Part shown: piece after piece, positions 45,470 to 53,276 of the stretch | Numbering within the stretch: the first letter of the stretch is position 1 | How the letters are laid out: every line of letters begins with the position of its first letter | The notes under the pieces: model-generated | The model's input: the letters and a program-made list of their open reading frames with translations, nothing else | Database searches by the model: none | Told to the model about the DNA's origin: nothing | Position numbers and translations under genes: made by a program | NCBI GenBank assembly: GCA_035308565.1 | Contig: DATGGK010000013.1 | Span: 1-64,000 of the forward strand | From: JANXLS01 sp035308565 | GTDB taxonomy: Bacteria; Planctomycetota; SZUA-567; H5-PLA8 | Reading direction: 5' to 3' | Length of the DNA: 64,000 nt

Positions 45470-45967
45470 TCACTTCAATTCCTTCAACAACTCCGAAAAC
45501 GTCGTCCCCGCGTTCACTTTCTTCTGAATCTTCTCAACCTTCCCGTCCTTGCCCACGATGATCGTGTCGCGGCTGCCGGGAGTCAGGCCCAGCGCCGTGG
45601 CCAGTTCGCCTTTGGGATCGGTGAGAAGTGAATAGGGGAGTTTGTACTGCTCTTTGAATTTCGCCAGAGTCGCGGCGTCGTCGCGCGAAGCTCCGAAAAT
45701 CGTGTAGCCTTTGCCGATGTACTGAGCGGCTTCGTCACGGAAGCCGCAGGATTCCTTGGTTCATCCAGGCGTAAATGCTTTTGGAAAGAAGAAAATGATC
45801 AGCCCCGTCTTCCCTTTGAAGTCGCTGAGCTTCACCGCCGCGCCGCTCTGATCGGTCGCGCTCAATTCCGGCAGCATCTCGCCTTCTTTCGCCACTTTGG
45901 GTTTCTCCTCTGAAAATGCCGGCGCGGCACACAGTGCCAACAGGCCCAGCAGTGCAATTCTGATCAT
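45470..45967 (-). CDS. Secreted peroxiredoxin with selenocysteine at the peroxidatic position
   Basis: The protein has 165 residues including Sec69. A signal peptide (MIRIALLGLLALCAAPAFS) is followed by a thioredoxin-fold peroxiredoxin of the BCP/PrxQ type. The peroxidatic site reads PKAFTPG-U-TKESCGFRDEAA, with UGA (45761-45763) in place of the usual Cys, and the putative resolving cysteine C74 five residues later, the same spacing as C45-C50 in E. coli BCP. The frame then continues through YTIFGASRDDAATL, LPYSLLTDPKG and PGSRDTIIVGKDGKV to a normal stop at 45470. A bacterial SECIS-like hairpin follows the UGA. Reading UGA as a stop would cut the enzyme at its active site. It should reduce peroxides in the periplasm. 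A UGC-to-UGA sequencing error is possible but less likely. Confidence 0.85.
45726..45747 (-). promoter_or_regulatory. Putative bacterial SECIS element in the peroxiredoxin gene
   Basis: On the minus strand, 13 bases after the UGA, GCGGCTTC-CGTGAC-GAAGCCGC forms a perfect 8-bp stem with a six-base loop containing a GU. Bacterial SECIS elements are hairpins placed just after the Sec codon with the apical loop about 16-37 bases downstream, recognised by SelB. The position and loop here fit. It is part of the coding sequence. Confidence 0.75.
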
Positions 45968-46090
45968 GCTTGTTCTCCTTAAGCTCGTGAAATCGATCGA
46001 TCAGAGTCTTTACGAAGTACACGCTTCTTTGCATTGCTCATACTTCAAATCGCCGTCGCGCGCAAAGAATATTTTCGCCCTGCCAAACCC

Positions 46091-46123
46091 ATTCGCGTAG
46101 ATTCGCGCGATTCGTTGTTCAAT
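46091..46123. repeat. Dispersed repeat ATTCGCG-TAG-ATTCG (copy 2)
   Basis: ATTCGCGTAGATTCGCGCGATTCGTTGTTCAA in form; copies also at 35961-35993 and 57092-57123. The longest identical word among the copies is GCGATTCGTTGTT. It lies in the 240-base space between the divergent peroxiredoxin and the ClC channel. Confidence 0.7.
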
Positions 46124-46208
46124 ACGCTTTTCCCCCCTCGATTCCACAAATTCCTGTTAGAGTGACCTGCCATTTGCACCCATCCATTTTGGTCGATGGA
46201 GTCCATAC

Positions 46209-47528
46209 ATGCACAAACCCCCGTCCGGCCGCAATTTGGAAGCCGTCCCGCCTGAACTCGCCGACGAAACCAAGTGGTACACCGAGCACCGCACGCTCCT
46301 CTTCACGACTGGAAAATGGGCCGTCCTTGGCGCCGTGGCGGGAATTTGCGTGGGCTTCGCCACGCGTCTTTTTCTCTGGGTACTCGAGCTCAGTTTCAAC
46401 CTCACCAAACGCCTCGACGGCCTCGGCGGCCTTAAGATCCGCTACTACTTTTTCCTCCCGATGGCGATGCCGGCTTGCGTCTGGCTGATCCGCAACTTCG
46501 CGCCCGCCGCCAAAGGCCACGGCACCGAACAGGTCATCGCCGCCGTTCACCAGCGCTCCGGAAAAATGGATTGGATCATCGCGCCCATCAAACTCATCGC
46601 CACCATCCTCACGCTCGCCTTCGGCGGATCGGTCGGCAAAGAAGGCCCCTGCGCCCAAATCGGCGCCGCCGTCACCAGCGCTTTCGCCGACTTGATGCGC
46701 CTCAACAACAAAGACCGCCGCAAACTGGTGATCTGCGGCATCGGCGCGGGTTTCGCCGCCGTCTTCGGCGCGCCGGTGTCCGGAGCGCTCTTCGGCATCG
46801 AAGTGCTTTACGTCGGGCGCCTCGAATACCCCGTCCTTTTTCCCTGCCTCATCGCCGGAATCATCGCCCATCTGGTCTGCGGCGCGCACGCTCCCGTGCC
46901 CGTGCTTCACGATTCGTTTCTGGAATTCGGCCGAGTCTCGCTGGTGCTCTGGTCGCTCTTGTTCGGACTCATCTTTGGCCTTGCCGCGTTGCTCCTGATT
47001 GAAACGATGCGCGGAATGGAAAAAGCATTGCGCACGTTCAAGCGCTACCCCTACATCGTCGCCGCCGCGGGCGGCGCGGTCCTTGCGGCAATTTACGCGA
47101 TCGCCGGAGAATCCTATGCCGGCCTGGGCACCGAAACCATCGAATCCAGTTTGTCAGGCGCCACGCACGTGATGCTCTTCGCGTTTGTGATCAAAACAAT
47201 CACCACTTCACTGACGCTGGAAGCCGGCGGCAGCGGCGGCATCGTCACCGCCCTCTTTTTCATCGGCGCGACCGCCGGAGCGGCCATCGCCCACCTCTTT
47301 CATCTCCCCGAAGGACTCTTTGCATCCTTCGGGCTTGTCGCCGTACTCGCCGCCGCCGCCAACACGCCCATCGCCGCCGCGGTCATGGGCATGGAACTGC
47401 TCCCCACCCAAATCGGCGTCTACGCCGCCCTCGCCGCCTGCACCGCCTTCCTCATCGTCGGCCATCGCAGCGTCTACGCCAGCCAAAAGCTGGGCTTTTC
47501 CAAATCGTCGGGGTGGATCGAAACATAA
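46209..47528 (+). CDS. ClC-family chloride channel/transporter
   Basis: The protein has 439 residues with about eleven hydrophobic helices. The selectivity motif is GSVGKEGPCAQIG, with the gating glutamate E145, and GAPVSGALFGIEV follows. It is a proton-coupled or passive chloride carrier in the inner membrane. GGAG is eight bases before the ATG at 46209. No C-terminal CBS domain is present. Transcribed on its own. Confidence 0.92.
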   Translation: MHKPPSGRNLEAVPPELADETKWYTEHRTLLFTTGKWAVLGAVAGICVGFATRLFLWVLELSFNLTKRLDGLGGLKIRYYFFLPMAMPACVWLIRNFAPAAKGHGTEQVIAAVHQRSGKMDWIIAPIKLIATILTLAFGGSVGKEGPCAQIGAAVTSAFADLMRLNNKDRRKLVICGIGAGFAAVFGAPVSGALFGIEVLYVGRLEYPVLFPCLIAGIIAHLVCGAHAPVPVLHDSFLEFGRVSLVLWSLLFGLIFGLAALLLIETMRGMEKALRTFKRYPYIVAAAGGAVLAAIYAIAGESYAGLGTETIESSLSGATHVMLFAFVIKTITTSLTLEAGGSGGIVTALFFIGATAGAAIAHLFHLPEGLFASFGLVAVLAAAANTPIAAAVMGMELLPTQIGVYAALAACTAFLIVGHRSVYASQKLGFSKSSGWIET

Positions 47529-47545
47529 CGCATTGCTGGCAGAAA

Positions 47546-47655
47546 TTCCTGCCTCCTGCCTCCTGCCTCCTGCCTCCTGCCTCCTGACTCCTGACTCCTG
47601 ACTCCTCACTCCTCACTCCTCACTCCTCACTACTATCTCCTATCTCCTGTCTCCA
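47546..47655. repeat. Heptanucleotide microsatellite (CTCCTGN)
   Basis: About fifteen 7-base units run in series: CTCCTGC, then CTCCTGA, then CTCCTCA, then CTATCTC-type ends. It lies downstream of the ClC gene, before the small secreted gene at 47721. The gradual changes in the third and seventh bases show slippage followed by point change. Confidence 0.9.
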
Positions 47656-47720
47656 TCCCTTCTCCATTTGCATCCCTCCGCAAAAAAACATAGATTGCCC
47701 GCATCCTCGCCGGAGCCACC

Positions 47721-48236
47721 ATGCGTCCATTTATTCTCGCCCTGCTTATTACAACGTTCGCCCATGCCGAAGACACGCCCGAAGAGAAAAAGCTCGACTG
47801 GAGTAAACCCGAAACCGTCGAAGCGTTCTTTAATTTCGCCGCCGATAAATACAAATGGCCCGCCACCGTCACTTCGCACAAAGCCTCCTACAATGCCAAG
47901 GAAAAGCCCGCCATCTTCGGCGTGCTGTTTGAAATCGACAAGCCGGTCAAGGACGACATGACCAAAACCACCTACGCCGCCGCCAACATCATCGGCCAGA
48001 TCATGGCCAAGGGCGCGCCGCTCGACAAAACCGGCGTGATCTTCAAAACCAAGGACGGTTCCACCGCGACCGTGCTGCTGCCGCCGGCCGATTTGAAAAA
48101 GCTCGGCGACGAATCCATCAAAGGCGCCAAAGCCGACAAAGCCGCGCTCAACAAAATGGTCGGCGCGTTGATCGCCAAATGCGATTGGAAGGAAGTGGAC
48201 GCGCTGATCAAGAAAGACATGAAGCCCGCGCCCTAA
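47721..48236 (+). CDS. Secreted protein of unknown function
   Basis: The protein has 171 residues. A signal peptide (MRPFILALLITTFAHA) is followed by a mixed domain with FFNFAADKYKWPATVTSHKA, IFGVLFEIDKPVKDDM and GVIFKTKDGSTATVLLPPAD. CGGAG is upstream of the ATG. The rest is lysine-rich and helical. No family was recognised. Confidence 0.65.
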   Translation: MRPFILALLITTFAHAEDTPEEKKLDWSKPETVEAFFNFAADKYKWPATVTSHKASYNAKEKPAIFGVLFEIDKPVKDDMTKTTYAAANIIGQIMAKGAPLDKTGVIFKTKDGSTATVLLPPADLKKLGDESIKGAKADKAALNKMVGALIAKCDWKEVDALIKKDMKPAP

Positions 48237-48329
48237 TCGAATTGCCTACGCTTTTTTCAAGCGCCTTAGCATATCCGTTTGCCTATGTGCCCTATTGGCC
48301 TTATTGGCCCTATGAGGCCCATTCCGGCT

Positions 48330-51215
48330 TTACTTCCCGCGCTCGCAAATCACCCCCAACACCGCCGGCAATACCAGCAGCGCCCCAACCGTCGCCCCCG
48401 CATAACCCCACAACGACGCCACCCCCATCGACAGCAGCCCCGTGTAACTGCTGGTCACAAAACTCCCGAACCCGATCAGCGTCGTGCCCATGCAATAAAG
48501 CACCGAGCGTCCCGTGCGGGACATCAGTTCCCCGATGCGCGGTCGGTTCCGGTCAAACGCAAAAACCATGTACACGCCATAGTCCACTGCCGAACCCAGC
48601 AGCAGCGGAAACATGATCAGGTTCACGAAATTCAGCGAATAATCCCAGCCCAGCAGTTGCGAAAGCGGAACGCCGACCAGCATCGCCAGATACGCAAACA
48701 CCAGCGGAATAAGCGTGAGCAGACACGATGTCAGCGAGCGCAGCGCCGCGATCAGCGACAGCGCAACGCCGATCGACACGGCCAGCGTGATCCAGCCGCA
48801 GTCGTGCAGCGTCGAATCTTTGAGTTCGAAGCCGACCATTTTCGCCGCCGTCATCTTCACGCTGAAGCGCGGCGACTCCGACTCCAGCGCCCGCGCCACG
48901 TCCGCATACCACGCCGACGTCTGATTGGCGTCCTTCGGCAGCCACGATGTACGCAGGCGCACCGTACCGTTCGTAGTCCCGCCTTTAGGCGGCTCGTTAC
49001 CGCCTGAATGCGCCCCCATGCCCATTGGCGCTGGCGGTGCTGCAACGCTGACGTACGGCGCCAGCAAATTGCCCAGCGGGCCGTCCATGAGTTCCGCGAG
49101 CGTGACCGGATGCGGATCGGCGAGCAGCGTTTTGAAATCGCGCAAATGCCGCAAAAACGGTTTGAACTTTGCCGCACCCGTGACACCGAACCGTTTTTCA
49201 GCCGCGCGTTGAAACGCCGCGATCGCGGCATCGATCTCCAACGTCTTCAGCGCCGCAATCGTCTCGCGCTGCCGCTGCTGCGACGGAATGTAATCCAGCA
49301 CGCTTAGATCGGGCTTGAGTTCTCCGCGTTCAACGAAAGGCTTCGCGCGTTCGCGAAGCTGTTGCAGCCCTTCAAACGCCGCGTCTTCGCTTTCCGCCTC
49401 GACGACAACGCTGATATCGGCAAGCCCCACGTGAAAGCGCCGCGTCACCCAATCGCGCAGCGGAATGGCGCGGTTGGTGACCGAACGCAAGTTCCCCAAT
49501 TCCGGATCGAAGCGCACGCCCGCGACGGTTTCCGGACCGGGATCGGGGCCGAAGCGGATGAAGAGCATCCCACCGATCAGCAGCAGCGCGCTAAACGCAA
49601 GCGCGGCAATGCGGAAAGACTTTTTTTCGAGCCAGCGCCCCAGCGTGGGCATGCCCAGCGAAAGCCCGTGCGCGCGGGCCGGCTGGAAGCCAGCGCTCCG
49701 AGAAGCGATCGCCGCGGGCAAAACCAGCAGCATCGTCGCGCTGCCGATCAGTGCGCTCACGCCGCCCAGTATGCCGAATTCCGCGAGGCCGCTTAAGCGC
49801 GTGAAGCCCACGCCGAAGAACGCGATGGCCGTGATCAACGCCGCGTTGAGAATGCTCGGCCCGCATTGCGCCAGCGCGCGGCCCATTGCCTCATCGGCGC
49901 TCAATTTCTCTCTCTCTCGCAAATCTTGAAACGTATTGAACACAAGAATCGCGTAATCGGTCCCAAGTCCGACCGGCACCGCCGTGAACGCGCCGCCCAG
50001 CAAACTCATGCTTCCGCGCAGCAGCCCCGCGAACGCGATCGTCAGCCAAATCGTGAAGACGGTCGTCCACGTCACGTTCCACGTGAGCGTCACGCTGCGG
50101 TAAAGAATCAGAAAAAGAATCAGCACGCCCAGCAGCGACGTCCCCGTATTAATGAGCATGTCCGATTTGAGCGTGCGCTCGTTCTCGACGTAAACGGCGG
50201 GCATGCCGGTGAAGCCCACTTGCAGCCGCCCGGGCGTTTCGCCGGCGGCGAGTTCGCCATACGCGTCGCCTTTGAGCGCCACCGAAAGCCCAGGCTTCGC
50301 GGCGCGAAACGCGCGCACGGCGCGGTTCTCCGCGCGCTGCGCCGCGGCCATCAGCGCGCGGTTAAAATCCAACCGCGACGACGGCAGCACCGCGCGCCCC
50401 AGCACGATCAGCGTTGTGCCGTCCGGTGAGAGAAAAAAACCGTCCGCGTCCTGCGCCCACGGAGGCGCCAGTCCTTTGAGCCGCTCGCGCAACGCCTGCT
50501 CGGCAATCGACACGGCGCCAAGCGGATCTTCGTAAAGCCTGGTCTTCTCAATCGAATTCGCCGGCAAGTCCAGCGCCTCCTGCGCAATGCGCTCCATGCG
50601 CGCGGCCAGCGCGTCCGGCTCGAAAAGCTTTTTCAACCGTTCAACATCCGATGGTTCCATCAGCGCGTAAGGATGCTGCCGCGCAAGCGCCTTCAACGCT
50701 CTGCTGAGATTTTGCCCCGCGCGGCATTCGACATTGCGCAACCACGCCGGATGCGCGGGCGCCGCAGGCGCTTCATCAAGCGCCTCAGCTCCAGCGCCGC
50801 GCACGTCAGTAAGCGGCAATCGTCGCAGCGCCGCAATTTCATCGCGCAACGCCGGCGAAAGCTGCGCATCGTCCTCGTCCAGCGTCCCAACTTTTTCGAG
50901 TTCGCTCGCCAGAATCAGCGCAAAATCCTTCAGTTCCTTCACGTCCTGCGCGGAATGTTCGTCCGGAATCCGCGCGACCGCAACCAGCGTCTCGCCGCCA
51001 AACGCCTGCGTGATTTCGCGCATGAGCTGCACGCGCTTGAGATCGGGCGAGACTTGATTGAAGAGATTGACATCGATGTTGCGCAGCGCTTTGAGCGCAA
51101 ACGGCGCCGCGGCCAGCGCGAGCAAGATTGCCGCGGCAAGCACGCGATAGCGGCGGCGCACGGCGAGGCGGCCGTAGGCGGAAAGGAGATTTGAGAGCAA
51201 TGGGGGGCTATCCAT
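48330..51215 (-). CDS. MMPL/RND-superfamily exporter
   Basis: The protein has 961 residues in two similar halves, each with one transmembrane helix, a large periplasmic loop and five further helices. The paired motifs GLGTDYAILVFNTFQDLRER and GSAVDYGVYMVFAFDRNRP carry the central aspartates and Y residues of the proton relay. This pattern fits MMPL-type lipid exporters, among them HpnN, which moves hopanoids. Substrate is not proven. A palindromic repeat adds SAGFQPARAHG near residue 510, in a loop between the halves. Confidence 0.85.
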   Translation of the reverse strand: MDSPPLLSNLLSAYGRLAVRRRYRVLAAAILLALAAAPFALKALRNIDVNLFNQVSPDLKRVQLMREITQAFGGETLVAVARIPDEHSAQDVKELKDFALILASELEKVGTLDEDDAQLSPALRDEIAALRRLPLTDVRGAGAEALDEAPAAPAHPAWLRNVECRAGQNLSRALKALARQHPYALMEPSDVERLKKLFEPDALAARMERIAQEALDLPANSIEKTRLYEDPLGAVSIAEQALRERLKGLAPPWAQDADGFFLSPDGTTLIVLGRAVLPSSRLDFNRALMAAAQRAENRAVRAFRAAKPGLSVALKGDAYGELAAGETPGRLQVGFTGMPAVYVENERTLKSDMLINTGTSLLGVLILFLILYRSVTLTWNVTWTTVFTIWLTIAFAGLLRGSMSLLGGAFTAVPVGLGTDYAILVFNTFQDLREREKLSADEAMGRALAQCGPSILNAALITAIAFFGVGFTRLSGLAEFGILGGVSALIGSATMLLVLPAAIASRSAGFQPARAHGLSLGMPTLGRWLEKKSFRIAALAFSALLLIGGMLFIRFGPDPGPETVAGVRFDPELGNLRSVTNRAIPLRDWVTRRFHVGLADISVVVEAESEDAAFEGLQQLRERAKPFVERGELKPDLSVLDYIPSQQRQRETIAALKTLEIDAAIAAFQRAAEKRFGVTGAAKFKPFLRHLRDFKTLLADPHPVTLAELMDGPLGNLLAPYVSVAAPPAPMGMGAHSGGNEPPKGGTTNGTVRLRTSWLPKDANQTSAWYADVARALESESPRFSVKMTAAKMVGFELKDSTLHDCGWITLAVSIGVALSLIAALRSLTSCLLTLIPLVFAYLAMLVGVPLSQLLGWDYSLNFVNLIMFPLLLGSAVDYGVYMVFAFDRNRPRIGELMSRTGRSVLYCMGTTLIGFGSFVTSSYTGLLSMGVASLWGYAGATVGALLVLPAVLGVICERGK
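49673..49699. repeat. Palindromic GGCTTCCAGC repeat inside the exporter gene
   Basis: GCGGGCCGGCTGGAAGCCAGCGCTC encodes SAGFQPAR on the minus strand in frame. It is the same repeat as at 5231-5265 and 56061-56088. The insertion lies between the two halves of the transporter. Confidence 0.8.
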
Positions 51216-51230
51216 TCGCGCGAATGCAAC

Positions 51231-52208
51231 CTATTCCCGGTTGCCGCGAGGGTTTTCTTCCCGCTTGCGATGATCGTCACGAGCACAAAGCGCGTTTGCG
51301 AGAAGAGTGAGTTCCGAGTTTGGCATCCCCGCGTCAGTCCAGATGCTCCGGAGTTTATTAAGATCGGGAACGGGCCGCTTCCCATCGCGCCACGAAATCT
51401 CAACACAGTCTCTGGAAGCAAAGATGCGCTGAATGGCATCCTTGATTGTCCAAACAATGCAAGACATGTCCTCTTCGAGCGGCCACACCGACAATCGAAG
51501 AATGAACGGGAGTTTCCCGTTTGCCGAAATGAGGCGTACTTGGTCCTCGGCGCCCAATCGAATAATAAACAGTATTCCGGGTTCATTGGGGCGCTGACTT
51601 ATCGCGTGGTGGAAGTGGAGCACATTTCTAGGCTTATCGATTTCCAACATGAGTTGGAAGAGACGATCGACATCTGAACCGTTGGACTTGGGCATGTAGA
51701 ATTCTCGACCGCAATAAAGGTCATCTTCGATTTCCCGTATCCACTTTTCTTGCTTGATACAGGCATCTGCAAAATTGTCCGCGAAGATTTCGTCGTGCTT
51801 TTCATCGCGAACGTCATACAAAATGATTTGAGATCCAGTTTCATGCTTGATAGCCCAATTTGAGATACCATCGAAGGTGCCGATCAGAAGAAACTGGTGT
51901 ACGTCGAAATCGTTCCATTCGACTTTTGGCGATACATTCGAAGTCCAGTTGCTTAACCATTCCGCGCGCTGGAATTGGTTCCACGACAATAGACTTTCCG
52001 AGAAATCGTCAGTTCGTTCCAACGCAAATAGGTACGTTGAACTCGAATCGCTTGAAACGACACCGTTCGTTTGTAAATAGAGTTCGCGCAGCCAATCGGG
52101 GAATTTGAAATTGAGCGATTGCTCAACACGCGCAATCTGTGAGTTTGTCGCAGGCCGATAGAGCTTGATGCTAGGTAACGCGGCGCGAAGAAGGTCGTAA
52201 ATTGACAT
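51231..52208 (-). CDS. SUKH (SMI1/KNR4) domain protein
   Basis: The protein has 325 residues from ATG 52208, with GAGGTAG upstream. The N-terminal half has the SUKH fold signals: ATNSQIARVEQSLNFKFPDW, LRELYLQTNGV and later FLLIGTFDGISNWAI. SUKH proteins are commonly immunity proteins against nuclease toxins of contact-dependent systems. The C-terminal half is unassigned, with VEISWRDGKRP. Its GC is lower than its neighbours, which suggests recent transfer. No toxin is next to it. Confidence 0.75.
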   Translation of the reverse strand: MSIYDLLRAALPSIKLYRPATNSQIARVEQSLNFKFPDWLRELYLQTNGVVSSDSSSTYLFALERTDDFSESLLSWNQFQRAEWLSNWTSNVSPKVEWNDFDVHQFLLIGTFDGISNWAIKHETGSQIILYDVRDEKHDEIFADNFADACIKQEKWIREIEDDLYCGREFYMPKSNGSDVDRLFQLMLEIDKPRNVLHFHHAISQRPNEPGILFIIRLGAEDQVRLISANGKLPFILRLSVWPLEEDMSCIVWTIKDAIQRIFASRDCVEISWRDGKRPVPDLNKLRSIWTDAGMPNSELTLLANALCARDDHRKREENPRGNRE

Positions 52209-52290
52209 TGCTACCTCGCCGATTTTATTTAGCTTTCGAGAGCAAAAAGTGTAGCACGTTTCTAATGCCCAGGCAATCGGATTGGTCAAT

Positions 52291-53196
52291 TCACTCCCAG
52301 ATGTTCACATTTCGCTTCAACGCCTCCGCAAGCCCTTCACGCTGGTATCCGTCCGGCACCGCGGTCGTGAATTTCGCGAGCGGCAGCGGCGTGTTCACCG
52401 AAAGATCTTCGACATCCATGTCCAGTACATAGTCGCCGCCGGGCGTGTGCAGCGCAATGCGGCCGGGCCACGCGGGTTTCGCGTCGGTGGCGCTGCTCTG
52501 CGGGAAATGGTAATCGGAGTAAACGATGCGCCCCGCATCCGCGCCGATGCGCGTGAAGAGACGCGTCTGTTCGACGACCGACCGCGACAGATCGAGCACC
52601 GTGCGCCGCGTGTAGCGTGCCAGGAATTGCGGCGTCTCGCGCAGATTGAAATACGCACGGTCGTCGATGCGGCAGGAGTCGATGCGCGTGAACGGCGCGG
52701 GACACGGCGCGGTCGGAAAAAATAAATCGCGCGCCCCGCCGCAGTGCGCCAGCAGCGTCAAATGGCCGCGCGGATGATTGAGCAAATCCTGGCGCGAACC
52801 TGTGATGAAAAGCTCCTTGTCCGGCAAACAGATTTCCACGGCATCGCCGCGCGCGGACATATCAAGCACCAACTGCCCGCCGTCAGTGGTCACGCGCAGC
52901 CGCAAATTTCCAGCCGCATCGCCAAGGCACGCGCCGTTGAGCGTGAAGTCCTGCTTTTTTTTTACGTTGTGGAGAGTCAGACGCAAGCGCGCGACAACAG
53001 ACTGTACGGCTTCATGCCGCGCGCAGAGGCAATTCGTGCAGTCGGAGAGCGAGCGCTCGGCGGCGCTTGAATTCAAAATGCAAAATGCAAAATGCAAAAT
53101 TAGAAATACAGGCGTGGGAACGATGAATGATGAACGATGAACGATGAACGGAATCCGATTCGCTGCACGCCGGAGCACTAACCGTTCATCCTTCAT
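52291..53196 (-). CDS. Secreted LolA-like protein with a repeat-derived signal peptide
   Basis: The protein has 301 residues. The start at 53196 is uncertain. The first 45 residues (FIVHRSSFIVPTPVFLILHF) are encoded by heptanucleotide microsatellites ATGAACG and AAAATGC, yet form a hydrophobic signal-like segment ending before SSAAERS. The mature region is strand-rich (RLRLTLHNVKKKQDFTLNGA, LVLDMSARGDAVEICLPDKE, PSKLY-like), resembling LolA/LolB-like lipid-binding sheets, though that is not sure. Its role may be outer membrane lipid or lipoprotein handling. Confidence 0.6.
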   Translation of the reverse strand: MKDERLVLRRAANRIPFIVHRSSFIVPTPVFLILHFAFCILNSSAAERSLSDCTNCLCARHEAVQSVVARLRLTLHNVKKKQDFTLNGACLGDAAGNLRLRVTTDGGQLVLDMSARGDAVEICLPDKELFITGSRQDLLNHPRGHLTLLAHCGGARDLFFPTAPCPAPFTRIDSCRIDDRAYFNLRETPQFLARYTRRTVLDLSRSVVEQTRLFTRIGADAGRIVYSDYHFPQSSATDAKPAWPGRIALHTPGGDYVLDMDVEDLSVNTPLPLAKFTTAVPDGYQREGLAEALKRNVNIWE

Positions 53197-53273
53197 TATT
53201 TAATATGCTCCATTCAACATTCAACATTCCACATTCAACATTCATCGTTCATCGTTCATCGTTCATCGTTCCT
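53074..53273. repeat. Three heptanucleotide microsatellites with complementary partners
   Basis: AAAATGC repeated near 53074-53100, ATGAACG near 53123-53150, and ACATTCA and TTCATCG near 53211-53273 all have a 7-base period. ATGAACG and CGTTCAT are complementary, so hairpins are possible across the interval. The first two are read by the neighbouring gene. Confidence 0.85.
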
Positions 53274-53276
53274 TCT

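Noticed and set aside
45735..46034. Alternative 99-codon minus frame over the peroxiredoxin N-terminus
   Set aside because: Runs in a different frame without signal peptide or motifs; the UGA readthrough frame explains both halves.
47546..47655. Possible CRISPR array
   Set aside because: The units are 7 bases without spacers, so it is a microsatellite.
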